From assembly GCA_023213395.1 (NCBI GenBank), contig CM041465.1, positions 187,557,741 through 187,621,740 of the forward strand: a stretch of DNA of 64,000 nucleotides, in the 5' to 3' direction. How positions within the stretch are numbered: the stretch's first letter is position 1; every line of letters starts with the position of its first letter. Of this stretch, positions 33,351 through 45,897 are shown piece after piece. The notes under the pieces were generated by a model that was given only the letters and a program-made list of their open reading frames with translations, searched no databases and was not told the DNA's origin. Made by a program: the position numbers and the translations under genes. Origin of the DNA: Cycas panzhihuaensis (taxonomy: Eukaryota; Cycadophyta).

Positions 33351-34612
33351 CGCCCTCTCCTACTAGGTTCATTCAAAATGATGCCATCATTGAAGATGTA
33401 TTCAAAAGAAATGCTTGACTCTCCATAGCCACTAGATGTGGAGAAATGAATTTGCAAAAGAACACAACCCATGACTTGCACACATCTAAGAAGTTTATTG
33501 AAGCCCTTTAGGAATTCTTGTTGCCTCTGCAATTTGACAAATGTCCCTGCAACACAAATCAAAAAATTGTTGAACAGTGAATGACGAATAGGAAACTTAG
33601 GGTTATTTTTTCACAAAAAATTTTAAAATATTAAACTAAATTGAAATAGTGTTTTAAATTTGTCAACCCCGCTATGACAACCCATGGTCACATGAGGAGC
33701 CCATGTGATCAACTTTTAGTGTGGGAGAGGCTTAATGCCTATTTTTCAATGCCTTTAGTGATTTTTTTCATACTTGTCTTTACATTTTTTAGCATGACTT
33801 TTGTATATAGAGTTAGGTTTAAGATTCAAAAGAAGCGTAAGGGAGCCAACTTAGCTACCTACACAATCACTAATCACACAAAGCATTTTGCTACTATTTT
33901 GTAGCAGAAAAATCAATTTGAAGTTTAGTGAAGGGCTAACAAGGCCAATTTTTTTTAAATTTTTAAATATTTGAGGCACATTTATTATTATTTGTTCCAA
34001 GTTATTTTATGATATTTTATTGATGTAAATATACCCCAAATGGGGGTAGTAGGCTCTAATTTTAAGCTCTTGAGAATTAGTTTTTATAGAAAATTGTCAA
34101 ACAGAAAAAATTCAAAAGGGAGAGTATAATTTTATGGTTGAGCCACATCTTATTTTTAGTCATGTTTAAGTCATCATCTTTGTAATTGCTAGATATTTGT
34201 AAGCCTAAAGGACATTTATGAGGCCAAAAAAAAGTCATTTTCTTATGTGTATTTTAGCTAGTAGATGCCAATGAAACTACCCTAGCCCTATAAGGCAAGA
34301 AGTGGGACACATTTTATGCTACTCCTACATATATTTTTCAACATATTTGATAGGCAATGTAGGGTAGTGTGTTCCTAGAGTGTAATTGATGGGTTGTTGA
34401 CTAAACCACAAAACTAAAGGATCTACCTAGCGAATTGACAGTTGTAGTGGTTGGTTATCCCTGTAGACTGACAAATGGAATTTCTTTAATATGAATGTCA
34501 GCAGGATTGCAGACCATTGAAGCAACTTGATTTCTAGTAGATTTAAAGGCCAAAGAAATTATATTTTAATGTGATGTTTATCATTATGTAATTGTATATT
34601 ACACAGGATAAA

Positions 34613-34975
34613 TGTTGGGTAATAGTATTCAATTATATATTATGTATATTAAATTCTCCTTGCTCTTTTACAAATATTGTCAATTTTATATTGTAAACAT
34701 ATTGAAATGTGTGCAAAGTAGGCATAGGTTGACTTTTTATGTTTTCCATTTGAGGTGAGATGTATTATAAATATGTACACAATTGAATAAAATGAAGTTT
34801 CGCCATTCTTCTATATTTGGTGTTCAATATTCTTTATGTATATCTCATTCATTTGAGCATTGTTTGTTTCATCATTGTCTTGCCTCTTGTCCATTAATCA
34901 AGTCTTTGTTGGGTCCATTTGCTTCTATTTTTCATGCCTAAGTCTGCACTATTGTAGCCCTCCAAAATTCTAGCA
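34613..34975 (+). repeat. 3' LTR of element L
   Basis: 363 bp, shortened by several small deletions relative to the 5' LTR. Ends TTCTAGCA. The purine tract expected before it is weak. Confidence 0.78.
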
Positions 34976-35280
34976 TGTCAATCCTTTTTTCTTTATTATT
35001 TGGGCTCTCCCCAATGTGGTATCTAGGATTGATCAAGCCATATGTGTTTGCAAGTCATTCGCCATTTCATCCTTTGTATGTTGCATTCTCTATTCTTTGC
35101 ATTCCTTTCACTATTTCCTCAATTCTTTGCACATCTACCACTATTTATTGTGGTAAAATTCTACTTAAATTTTGCATTATTTATGACATGCTTGTCTACA
35201 CTTTTATGTTTTTGTTGTGGCATTTTCATATAACTTACCTATGTCACCATCTCCACCTCTTAAATGCCTTTACTGTAGCA
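34976..35280. other. Low-complexity stretch between element L and the tandem repeat
   Basis: T-rich DNA. The 170-codon frame over 34,975-35,487 is a run of Phe/Leu/Ser from T-rich sequence and is not accepted as a gene. Confidence 0.5.
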
Positions 35281-35780
35281 TTTTTTGTGCATTCTACTAT
35301 GACTCTCATGTTTTCCATTTCACTACATTATTTGCAATTCTCATTTCTTTGTTTCACTTTTTTGTTTTATTTCATTGCTTTGCTTTTAGGTTCTCTATTT
35401 CGTTCTCAATTTTCATGGGAAGTAGTTGAATCATCGTTGTGGGGAATTCAACATAAACAAGCATCTTCATATGTTTTGTGTTTGTAACTGTTTTGAGTTG
35501 CATTCTTCTTCGCTATGCATTGCATTAATAGTTTTTGTGCATTCTACTATGACTCTCATGTTTTCCATTTCGCTACATTATTTGCAATTCTCATTTCTTT
35601 GTTTCACTTTTTTGTTTTATTTCATTGCTTTGTTTTTATGTTCTCTATTTCGTTCTCAATTCTCATGGGAAGTAGTTGAATCATCATTGTGGGGGATTCA
35701 ACGTAAACAAGCATCTTCATTTGTTTTGTGTTTGCAAATGTTTTGAGTTGCATTCTTCTTCGCTATGCATTGCATTCTTA
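35281..35780 (+). repeat. Two-copy tandem repeat, 250-bp period
   Basis: GTGCATTCTACTATGACTC begins at 35,287 and again at 35,537. The following 240 bases match closely, including GGGAAGTAGTTGAATCATC and GAGTTGCATTCTTCTTCGC. Divergence is a few percent. No third copy is seen. Confidence 0.9.
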
Positions 35781-35921
35781 ATTTTGAGTTGCATTCATCT
35801 TTTGTTCATTCGTCTGCTTGCATTTGCATTCATTCATTTGGTGTTGTATTCTTTGGTGGGCATTTTGCATGTGTCAATAAACAGAGCATAAGTGTGAGAA
35901 AGCAAGATTAAAGGAAGGGTT

Positions 35922-36689
35922 TGTTGGGGTTAAATTTGGTACCTATACACCCTAGACAATAGAAAAATAACAATATGTGTTTACCATGACATGGTGAGTG
36001 TAAGAATGCATCAACAAATGTTCATATAGAGGAACACATGGTGAAAACTAGTGAATTCTACCAAAAAAGAGTTCTTGGGGAATGATAGGGTGCATTCTAG
36101 AGTAGAATGCAACACAGTCAAAAACGCATGTAGAAAACATAGAACACATTCCAATTGAAGAGATAAGTTCTAGGCATGCTAATGTCATCATTACATGTAT
36201 TTGTATGGTTATATGAGTGAAATAATGTGTTAAAAAACATATTAAAGAGTCATTATTGAAAGGTGTATTTTGTTATGAAATGGAATGGTTGCAATTGTAA
36301 GTCACGATCATTGACTGAAAAGTCATGTAAATAGGTATTTATGGGTTATTTCTCCACCTTGTTGGTGTGAGAGCTGAGTATATTGTGATGGTGTTTATGT
36401 TTCTAGTGAGAAAGAGCCATAAGTGATCAAAATAGTGATATTGCTTAATAAAATTAGAGTTACATGAAAACTATGTATTATGTGTCTGATTATGATTGAT
36501 GTTATGTTGATGCTGTGGTATTGTTAGGATGTTGTGATGCCATTATTATGGTGTATTGATAGATTTATGAACGTATATGATGTATGTATATGTGTTATGA
36601 GACCTACATGTTGACATAACTCTAGATAGACTACTAGAAGTGACTCTTTGACAAGTGTGCTTACCAAGGGGCTAGAAAGTAGGCTAATA
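35922..36689 (+). repeat. 5' LTR of gypsy element I
   Basis: It starts TGTTGGGG and ends just before TTGGTTTCATTGC, the equivalent of the element M PBS. The last 100 bp align with the M LTR. CA is worn to TA at the end. About 768 bp, versus 833 bp in M. Confidence 0.65.
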
Positions 36690-36830
36690 TTGGTTTCATT
36701 GCTTATGTCTATTGAGGAGGGATTGAGTCGAAGCTTCACCATATGAACCCATGCCCAAAGACCAAGGAACCCTGGCTGTCATCATGATGGCAAGCCATAA
36801 CTAAGCCTTCAATCCCTAGGGGACCTTTTA

Positions 36831-38640
36831 ATGCCACCAAAATGTCTTTTAAAGGCAAATGAGCCACCTAAACAACCTTCACCCAAGGGAATTTAGGAAT
36901 CTGCTAGACAAAGGGCCATAATATGGGCAAATGACAGGAAATTAAGAAGGGCAAAAAGATTAAGTTCTATTAAAAAGGACAAGACCAAGGGTCGGCTTGT
37001 CAAAGAGTCTAAGGCAAGTGGCACCCAGACACCTAAAGAATAGGGAAATGAAGAACATGGGGGTTCAATGGTGCTAACACTTTCCCCATTTGGATCAAAT
37101 ATGCTCAGCCTAGAAAAAGAGGAAGAGGAGATTCCAAAGGAGGATGAAGATTCAAAAGAAGAAAACAATTCTTCAGAGGAGGAAGGAGAAATCCTAGGGA
37201 AGGATGAAGTGTGGACTCTAGTTTTAAGAGCCTAAGTGATAATGAGGAAGAAATAGAGGAAGGTCCCTTGGCATATTGGGAAAATCATCTCACAAGATAG
37301 TTGTTTGAGGATATGCCAGAAAAAAGATTAGTAGGTATTCTTGATTATGACATTGTTGATAATATAGACACAACACTATTCTAAGCTTATTCATTTGAGC
37401 ACACCTTTTTAGAATCCTTTATTTGGGAAAGATAGTATTAAGAGGCATCTACTTAAGACACCATTGAAACCTAATATAGTAGAGGAAAGAGTTGTAACTC
37501 TGAACATAGAAGTTACACCACCTGACTTTCTAAAGATAGAAGTTATACCACCTGATTCTCTAAAAATGGGAGATTTAAAAGAATTTGGGAAGTTAATGTT
37601 TGATGATACATTAGATGTTGTTGAGCATGCATACTTATTTCAAAATCTGATAAATGTGAAGAAAATTATAGGTAAGTTCAAGGCTAGATTTGCATGTACA
37701 TTGTGGGGTGTGCCATTAGCATGGTAAAAAGAATTTGATGAGAAAAAACCTTAGGAAGAGGTGGAGAAGAAGTTCAAGGAAAGATTCGAGAAATTTCGCA
37801 ATAATGAAATCATGGAAATTGCTCTAAAGAAAATCAACCAAAGACCTAGAGAGTCCTTGTTGACCTTCATAAGTCGTATGAAGATCGTAGCTACTAACAT
37901 GACAAATGGAAGTGGTAGATTATAACATGATGAATTACTTTATCAAAAGATTGAATGAGAAACTTAAAAGAACAATGTCGATACACCCACTAAAATATTT
38001 TCAAAATGATTAAGAGTTAGCATTAGAGTTTGAAGAACAGATGGATGCCTACATGGGAGGGCATGAGGTGTTATTATTGAAGATGTAGGATGAATTCTAG
38101 GTAATGAAGTGTCAACAAAATAGTAAATGGTATTTCCAAGTTAAAAAAATGAAGATTCTGAATTAGAAGACCTTAGGAAGGAGGTGGTAAGATTGAAAAT
38201 GAAAACAAACAAAAATGAAGGAGAAGAAGACAAAGGGAAAAAAGAGAAAAGCAAAAAAGTCTTGAATAGATAAATGGTGTCATAATTGTGATGAAGACTC
38301 TCATTCTACAAAGGAATGCAAGTTAATCCCTAAAAATAGTATCTTAAGGAAGGAAGATAAATGGTGCCACATATGTGATGCGAACACCCACAACACGAAG
38401 GATTGCTATTTCAATCCTCATGGAAGAAGTTATAGAGGTAGAGGCAGGGGCAGAGGTACTGATTCAACTAGACATTTATATGCCACTAGAACAACACTAG
38501 AGGCCTTTAGGAGGAAGGCACCTATTGGGAGATGTTTAATTTGCCTTGAGTTCGGCCATAGAAATTATAATGTCCAATAACCATGGCACACAAATAGTGT
38601 CTTGTGTATAAAGATTGTAGACTTGGAAATCATGGCATAG
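36831..38640 (+). pseudogene. Gag of gypsy element I with zinc knuckles
   Basis: Homologous along its length to the gag of element M: RKLRRAKRLSS, GPLAYWENHLTR, FGKLMFDDTLDVVEHAYLFQ, FKARFACTLWGVPLAW, INQRPRESLLTFISRM, YFIKRLNEKLKRTM. The capsid part again ends in a stop (LLLKM, then TAG near 38,088) at the codon where M has TAA. Beyond it are two CCHC knuckles (CHNCDEDSHSTKEC and CHICDANTHNTKDC) and two worn ones (CLICLEFGH..., CRLGNHGIGDC). Many further stops and at least one frameshift near 37,905 make it a pseudogene. Confidence 0.85.
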
Positions 38641-39119
38641 GGGATTGTAAAGGGAAAGCTGAGGTAACAAACCTTAAGACTATAATCCTAGTATCAAGAA
38701 AAAGTGTGAAAGTACAAACAAGGAGCAAAGTGAAAGGGAAAGAAAAGGCAACAGATAACTGCCCAAATCTTAAAGTGGAAATAGACCACTTTGAAACAAG
38801 AAGAAAGGCTTTGGAGGAAGTGTCAAAGGAGGAGGAAGAGAAAAGGTTGCCAATGGGCAAGCTCGAAACAAAATATGTGTATACAAGGAATAACAAGCCA
38901 AAGGAGAAGGAATCAATGGTCCACAAGATGCCACTTGTACAACAATCACTTGTAGTCAGGAATGAACAATTATTCAAAGGTCCACCCATGGGGGATATAC
39001 TAAGGATATTGTTACTAATAGAAAATCTAGTAAAATAATTGCAACTTACTATTCCACTAGAAAAAGTCATCGAATGGATTAAAATTGGCATATTACAACC
39101 TAAAGAATCAATGTGAAGT

Positions 39120-39743
39120 TTGAAGAAAGGTATGCTCTCTTTTTACCTAGACTCTATAGTAACTATTATTATTTTGGGAGAAATATTTCATGGTGTGATT
39201 GTTGATGGAGGAGTTGCAGTTTGTGTACTACCAACATCAACATAAAAGAGGTTGGGAAGCCTAAAGTTGGAGGCCACAACATACTCTTTGGAATTGGCCA
39301 ATAAATTCTTGACGAAACCAATGGGGAGATTACCTAACATAAAGGTGAAAGTAGTTGACATTGTGGTTCCAATACATTTTACCATAGTGCAGGTTGTGGA
39401 AGGGATGGTGCCTTATTCAACATTGTTAGAGCACTCGTGTTTGTATGAAATGAAATGCTTCCAGAGTCAGAGGGATGTGACCTTCACCTTAATAGATGGT
39501 GGAAATGAAGTTGTGTTTCCTATGCTTGGAAAAGGGAAGCATTTGATTGAAGTGATTTCTTATGATGCCTCAAGCATGTCTATTGCTAACAATGAGACCT
39601 CATCAACTTTTGAAGAAACAAACTTATATCATGAGGCAAAAGAAGCACACACCATGAACAATTTGCATGACTATAAGCCCAATCATTATGGAGAACTCCA
39701 CCTTGACAACTCTTTAGACAAAGAGGGTGTGAAGCAATTTTAA
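39120..39743 (+). pseudogene. Aspartic protease region of gypsy element I
   Basis: GVIVDGGVAVCVLPTST (near 39,194-39,244) corresponds to the retropepsin loop, with DGGV in place of D-T/S-G-A. LANKFLTKPMGRLPNIKVKV and IVVPIHFTIVQVVEGM follow as the usual second half, and YSTLLEHSCLYEMKC resembles the Y..LLGR.W segment of plant gypsy proteases. The catalytic Asp is kept and the third motif position is changed. A stop and frame change at about 39,741 separates it from the linker ORF. Confidence 0.75.
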
Positions 39744-39751
39744 ATTATTGG

Positions 39752-40159
39752 ATGCAAGAATCTTTTCAGGTTAATCCTCCTTCCTTCCATTGTAATTTAC
39801 TCTCTATTTGTATTTCTAGTGACGTGGATAATAATAAAAATAACAATTTTGAGTATATTAATGTTTTGTGTAGTGGTAGCGTAGAAAGCAGTGTAACAAA
39901 TGAATGTATGAATGATATTTCTTTATTACATGAGTATGAAAAGCGTAAAATAGAAGAAGTGGTAGAATCGAATTCCTTGTCACTGAACCCTAACCCTAAC
40001 CCTCCTAGTTCCAATCCTAGCTCTAGTGTTAACCCTAACCCTATACCAAAACCCAATCCTAACTTCAACCTTAACCCAAACCTTCCCTCTACTTTGGGTG
40101 TGGGTACCAAAGTGGATTCCTCTTCACAATCCGTAGCCTGTCTTGGGGAAGAGAGTAAT
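39752..40159 (+). pseudogene. Linker ORF of element I, 5' part (continues at 45,700)
   Basis: An open frame between protease and RT. Its first 70 codons are ordinary polar sequence. Then comes an Asn-Pro repeat region encoded by degenerate AACCCT units (about 39,985-40,090). It is cut by element C at 40,159. After removing C and one TSD copy, the frame continues without a break at 45,700 to a stop at 45,895, giving about 200 codons in all. No known domain. Confidence 0.6.
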
Positions 40160-40621
40160 TGTTACATTCCCAATTTCTCTCCTACATTGACCAATCATAG
40201 CCTGTCTTCTGGCCGACTTCATGCTAGGTTCAATCTTAGTGAACTGTCTCATTTCTGGTAGACTTCCTTTAGAAGATTAGTTGTCTCTATATATAGGGGT
40301 TGGAGTCCCCATTCCAAATCATCATGTGGTTTTGTTCTCTTAGCATAAACTCAAGATTTAGGGCTGTAGTTAGCACGCCCATTGGTTTACAAATTCTGGA
40401 GGTAACCTTACCTTGAAGAGGGTTGGCCATCTCAAGCACGATATTGGGTGAAACAAGCGTATTCTGAGAAGTATTGGCTAGCCCTACAGATTGCATCCCT
40501 TATCCATTTTGACTGGGGTATTTACTATTTTTTGTACTTTTGTTACCATTAGCAACATTTTAGCAGACTTTTCATAGACGATTTGGAAGTCAACGAATAA
40601 TAGAGGAAGTTGTTTGCTTCA
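40160..40621 (+). repeat. 5' LTR of element C
   Basis: TGTTACATTCCC...GTTTGCTTCA, 462 bp, with a TATATATA box at 40,288-40,295. Confidence 0.95.
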
Positions 40622-40834
40622 ACTGGTATCAAAGCTTTGTTTCGAAGTGGGAATCCAAAGACAAATTGAAAAACAATTCAACCAAGTTCCCGCCCCACCT
40701 GCGGGACGGAACTAAGGTCAGGGAAAAGCCTTGTCTCAAACAAGATGGTGAACTGCCAAGCAACAATAACATAAGCAGAAAGAAGTAGGATAGAAGAAGT
40801 ATTATCTCACTTATCATCGAAACTTATCACTTCA

Positions 40835-41929
40835 ATGACAAGCATCCAAGTTTCATTTGAAACTTTAAATAAGAGGCTAGATCTACAAGAAGGAGAGTCA
40901 TCAGTAGAGAAACATCAAGACATGGTAGAATTCAACAAAGCAACCCCAGATGAAGATAACCAAGGGAACGAACAACAAAAGAACTTAAGAAGATTTAGGG
41001 GTTTTACCTACGAACGACAGAATCAAAAGAGTTCCCAATCAAATCAGGGTCTTAAGGGAACCAAATTTATACTGGAAATTTTTGATCTAGAAAGATCGAG
41101 GAACATCCGAAGTTGGTTATTGCAACTGGAAACATACTTCCAAGTATATGAACTATCAGATAAGGAAAAGATATCGGCAACATCTCTACATTTGTATGGA
41201 AGGGCGTTAGAGTGGTTTTATTGGTGGCAAAAGAACAATTTGGGCCATCTAGAATCATGGGACTATCTGAAAGTAGGATTAATAAAACAATACGAAGATT
41301 CATGGAACATTGACTATTTTGCTCAGTTAACAAGATTACAAGAAAACGAAACAGTTCAAAAATACACCGAGCAATTCTAGATGCTTTAATGTCTAATACC
41401 AGAACGAATACCAACAAAATACATTCTGGAGACATACATCAGTGGATGAAAGGGAACAATCAGATTTCGCATTAAGAATATGAACCCCTCAAATATTCAT
41501 GAGGCAATCTGGTATGCAAAGAACATAGAAGCAGAATTCAAAGAGAATAGGTCTATCTACTCATGCAAAACTAAATCATACCAGCAACAGGAATCCAATT
41601 CAAATTGGACTAGGTCAGGCACAAAAGTAAGCCCACTAGTAGCAATAAAAGACACAAACGAAACAAGCAAAGTTGAACATCTCAAAAAGGGGACCTGTTT
41701 TAAATGTAAAGGAAAGTGGAATAAAGAATGCCAAAGTCCCACAAAGAAGGTATTCATGATCAATAATGATGAAGTAGAAATACTAGACGAAGAGCAGGAA
41801 GAAGTAAATCAAACCCAAGAAGAAGAAGCAGACATAGATGAACTTTTAGAAGTCAATACTGAGAATGTTCAAATCTCACTACAAGCCATAACGGGACAAA
41901 GTGTTACACCCCAAACCTTTAGGTTCTAA
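40835..41929 (+). pseudogene. Gag of chromovirus-type element C
   Basis: A first frame to 41,378 carries the capsid domain: FILEIFDLERSRNIRSWLLQ, EKISATSLHLYGRALEWFYW, DYLKVGLIKQYED. After two stops the frame goes on (41,480-41,929) to a worn knuckle, CFKCKGKWNKEC, which has lost its His, and then an acidic stretch. Two stops and the missing knuckle His show it is dead. Confidence 0.88.
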
Positions 41930-41932
41930 GGG

Positions 41933-44900
41933 ATGATCAAAGGAGCTCCAGTTGCTATGCTTGTGGATAACAGCAGCATGCATAACTTTATCAACAGGGC
42001 CACAACAAAGAAGTTAGAACTAAAAATACAATCTTTGAATACTTTTCAAGTATCCATAGCAAACGGGAAAACCACTCCTTGTGGAGGCTACTATCAGAAG
42101 GTGAATCTCCAAATTGGAGACTATTCAGTAAATACATGTATGTTTGCAATGCCTATAGGAGGAGCTGACGCAGTCTTGGGAATTCAATGGTTACAGACCT
42201 TGGCTAATATAGTTACCAACTATATGACCCGATTCATGTGTTTCTATTAGAAAGGGTGAAAATACAGATTATAGGCACCGCCCACACCTCCAGTACAACT
42301 GGTATCTTCGCATCGCATGGAAAATATATTGAAGAAGAATCCATCATCATATATATTGACTTGTTATAAGATAGCGATAGAAGATGTACCAATAGAGGTA
42401 CAAAAGATCATAGATGAGCATAAAGCAGTATTTGAAAAACCCCAAGGAGTTCCCCCATAATGAGATTATCAGCATTCCATTGAGCTAGTACCCAAAGCAG
42501 CTCCAGTAAATATCCGACCATATAGCCACCCCTATCATCTGAAAAGAGAAATTGAAAATATCACAAGGGAATTATTAAGTCAAGGACACATCGCAACTAG
42601 TTCAAGCCCATTTGTATCACTGGTTGTGGTCAATTCAAAAAAAGATGGATCATATAGGATGTGTGTAGACTATCGAGGGTTGAACAAATTAATGGTAATG
42701 AACCGTTATCCTATCCCACAGATAGATAATTTATTAGATGACATACACAAAGCACGGTATTTCTCAAAAATCAACTTACGATCAGGGTATTATCCGATTT
42801 GTATCAAGGAGGAAGATATATACAGGACAACTTTTTGTACACATGAGGGACTATTTGAGTTTAAAGTCATGTCGTTTGGGTTGACGAGTGCCCCAACAAC
42901 TTTTCAAAGCACTATGAATTCAATTCTCAAACCACTTTTGTAGAAATTTGTGCTAGTCTTCTTCAATGACATTTTGATCTATAGTAAAACATGGGAAGAG
43001 CATCTAGACCATATCAAAGTAGTACTACAAATCCTACAATCCAATTGATTCTATGCAAATCAAAAGAAATGCACATTCAGAAAAGAAGAGATGGAATATT
43101 TAGGCCATATTATCACAAAGGAAGGGATAAAAATAGATTCGAAAAAGATTCAGGTCATTATTAATTGGCCAGTACCAAAACATGTGATAGGAGTAAGGAG
43201 TTTCCTCGGAGCAGCAGGATTCCTTCGCAAATTTATAAAGGGATATGCTCACATTGCATCCCCATTAATGAACCTTACAAAAAAGGACACTTTTATATAG
43301 AATCCATGAGCACAAAGTGCTTTCAAAGAACTCAAGAAAGCAATGGTCACATCTCCAGTTCTAGCAACACCAGATTTTTCACGATCGTTCATTTTGGAAT
43401 GTGATGCTTTAGGATTCAGAATAGGGGCAATACTAATTCAAAGTGAACGACCTATTACTTATGAAAGTAGGAAATTAAATAACAGGGAGAAGCTCAAACC
43501 TATTTACGACAAAGAAATGTTGGCAATCATGCATGTCATACACCAATGGCGACAATACTTATTAGGGAATAAGTTCATGGTTCGGATAGATCACGACAGT
43601 GTCAAGTATTTCTTAAACTAGAAGACACTATCAGACAAACAACAGAAATGGGTCAGCAAGCTTCAAACATTTAATTTCAGTATAGTATATAAGAAGGGTA
43701 AAGAAATTGTCATTGCAGATGCTCTTTCAAGACTACCTAGGGACAACAATGAAGAAGTTTCGTTGAAAGCAATATCAATAGCCACACCCAACTGGACTCA
43801 GGAGTTGATCAAGGAATATAAGAGCGATCCACTTTCACAGAAGATATTAGAAGGAATTAAGGACCAAAAGCCTTCCTAGTTCGAATTACAAGGAGAATTA
43901 ATTATGAGAAAGGGGAAGATATTTATTGCGATGATTTCTAAAGTAAAGAAGGCCATATTAGAAGAAGCTCACTTGGTGCCAATAATAGGACATACAGGAA
44001 TAGATAAATCATACTAGAAGATACAAATTTCTTTTTATTGGAAGGGAATAAAAGTGGATGTCCTCAACTATGTATCTGAATGTGATTTGTGCCAACAAAA
44101 TAAGAATGAATGTGTAAAGAGTCCAGGATTACTACAACCATTACCTATTCCACATCAAAAGTGGGAAGAAATCTCAATGGACTTTATCACAGGACTCCCA
44201 CAGTCTGAAGGGAAAGATGCCATCTTTGTAGTTGTAGACAAGTTAACCAAATCTGCACAGTTCAAGGGCACACAATCAATGGCAAAAACAAGTGAAATAG
44301 CAGAGATATACATGAAGGAGATACATCGTTTGCATGGGCTTCCCAAAATTATAGTTAGTGATCGGGATCCAAAGTTCACAAGCCATTTTTGGCAAGATCT
44401 ATTCAAATTAGCGAGAACAAAATTAAATATGAGTATAGCCTACCACCCACAATCAGATGGACACACAGAAGCAGTCAACAAGTGCCTAGAAAGATATTTA
44501 AGGAACTTTTCTTCTGATAAGAAAACTCAATGGCATCAATGGCTCCATTTGGTTGAATGGTGGTACAATACCACTTACCACACGACAACAAAAATGACAC
44601 CTTTCCATGCATTATATGGGTATAAGCCACCATCTATACTCTCATGGACAAAAGTATCACCGGTACAAGCAGTACACAAACAACAAGAACAGATGGAGCA
44701 AACAATGAGGATTTTGAAAGACAACTTAAATACTGCATAGAATAGAGTGAAACAGCAAGCTGATACCAAAAGATCTGAAAGGAGTATCATAGTTGGAGAC
44801 TAGGTCTTTCTAAGACTCCAACCTTACAAGCAATTATCAATGAAACAAACAAATAAACAAAAATTAGCACCACAATTCTTCGGACCTTATCAAATTATTA

Positions 44901-45205
44901 GGAAAACTGGGGAAGTAGCTCACCAACTAGCATTATCACCAGGAAGAAAGATCCACAATGTTTTTCATGTATCTTGCCTTAAGAAGAAGGTAGGGGAAAA
45001 GGTAGCCCTTCAAACAATAGTCCCTGAGTTAGATGAAGAAGGGAAGATTATCTTTGAGCCACAGGGGATTTTAAAAATACGAACAAAAGAATTATGATCC
45101 AGGAAGATCAAAGAATACCTCATTAAGTGGAAGACTTTAGATTTAGACGATTCTATGTGGGAATGAGAAGAATGGATGCAACAACATCCAAATCTACCCA
45201 TGCTT
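41933..45205 (+). pseudogene. Pol of element C: protease, RT, RNase H, integrase, chromodomain
   Basis: Protease: MLVDNSSMHNFI (the usual DSGS/DTGA is DNSS) with AVLGIQWL as the second motif. RT: YRMCVDYRGLNKLMVMNRYP, MSFGLTSAPTTFQ, and the active site FFNDIL near 42,961-42,978, where the first Asp of FxDD is Asn. RNase H: ILECDALGFRIGAIL and DKEMLAIMHVIHQWR. Integrase: HH-CC finger with CDLCQQNKNEC, then SMDFITGLP, IIVSDRDPKFTSHFW and HPQSDGHTEAVNK, so the DDE triad is intact. The end, KEYLIKWKTLDLDDSMWE (about 45,108-45,165), matches a chromodomain core. Several stops, for example at 42,248, 42,941 and 43,298. Confidence 0.92.
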
Positions 45206-45238
45206 TGAGGTCAAAGCATATTTTAGAGGGGAGGGACT

Positions 45239-45694
45239 TGTTACATTCCCAATTTCTCTCCTACTTTGACCAGTCATAGCTTGTCTTCTAGCCGACTCCA
45301 TGCTAGGTTTAGTCTCAGTGAACTTTCTCATTTTTGGCCGACTTCCTTTAGAAGATTAAATGTCTCTATATATAGGAGTCCCCATTCCAAATCATCATGT
45401 GGTTTTGTTCTCTTAGCATAAACTCGGCTTTTAGGGCTGTAGTTAGCTCACCCGTTGGGCTATAATTTTTGGAGGTAACCCCACCACAAAGAGGGATGGC
45501 CATCTCAAGCACGATATTGGGTGAAACAAGCATATTCCGAGCAGTATTTGCTAGCCCTACAAATTGCACCCCTTATCCATTTTGACTGGTGTATTTACTA
45601 TTTTGTGTACTTTTGTTATCATTAGTAACTTTTTAGTGGTCTTTTCATAGACGATTTGGAAGTTAGCGAGTAATAGAGGAAGTTGTTTGCTTCA
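45239..45694 (+). repeat. 3' LTR of element C
   Basis: 456 bp, preceded by the PPT and followed by TSD GTAAT. A 6-bp deletion after the TATA box is the main length difference from the 5' LTR. Confidence 0.95.
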
Positions 45695-45699
45695 GTAAT

Positions 45700-45897
45700 A
45701 GCTCTTCCTTGTCCTCTCTATGGGTACACCCACCTAGTGACCACTCTTCTCCATCTAAAGGCAACACCCCTAAGAATCACAGGTCTGCATCAAAGGAGGA
45801 AGGGTTTACTGATGATGATATGAGGGATTCTTATTTTAGGGATAGGATAGCAATTCTGAAATTAGGAAATTTGGCCCTTTCATTAAAGACAAAGTAG
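45700..45897 (+). pseudogene. Linker ORF of element I, 3' part
   Basis: Continues codon for codon from 40,159. A Ser/Pro/His-rich stretch (WVHPPSDHSSPSKGN) is followed by DDDMRDSYFRDRIAILKLGN and a stop. Unknown function. Confidence 0.6.

Larger units (their letters stand above)
31651..34975 (+). mobile_element. LTR retrotransposon L without recognisable pol
   Basis: Two related LTRs (31,651-32,061 and 34,613-34,975), each starting TGTTG and ending in CA, bound 2.55 kb. A PBS TGGTATCATGGC follows the left LTR directly (32,062-32,073). The internal part has no RT, integrase or protease motif. It holds a (TA)n run and a decayed reading frame on the opposite strand. The flanking five bases (CATCA and TGTCA) differ at two positions, so the TSD is either worn or absent. 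The LTRs are well diverged, so L is old. Confidence 0.75.
40160..45694 (+). mobile_element. Ty3/gypsy chromovirus-type retrotransposon C, complete but inactive
   Basis: 5535 bp with LTRs at 40,160-40,621 and 45,239-45,694, TSD GTAAT (40,155-40,159 and 45,695-45,699), PBS TGGTATCAAAGC (40,624-40,635) and PPT AGAGGGGAGGGA (45,225-45,236). The order is gag, protease, RT, RNase H, integrase and a chromodomain-like C-terminus, as in plant chromoviruses. The LTRs differ at about 50 of 456 sites by eye (about 11%), so the insertion is old. It sits in the linker ORF of element I. Confidence 0.95.

Noticed and set aside
34975-35487. 170-codon open frame rich in Phe, Leu and Ser that looks like a membrane protein
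   Set aside because: It lies in T-rich DNA overlapping the 250-bp tandem repeat, has no homologous feel, and the second repeat copy gives a similar frame by composition alone.
39985-40090. Interstitial telomere array
   Set aside because: Units are degenerate and few, and the segment stays in frame within an ORF, so a telomere-repair or fusion origin is not supported.
40160-45694. Element C as a potentially active chromovirus because its integrase DDE triad is intact
   Set aside because: RT active site is FFND instead of FFDD, protease DSG is changed, the Gag knuckle lacks His, several stops are present and the LTRs differ by about 11%.
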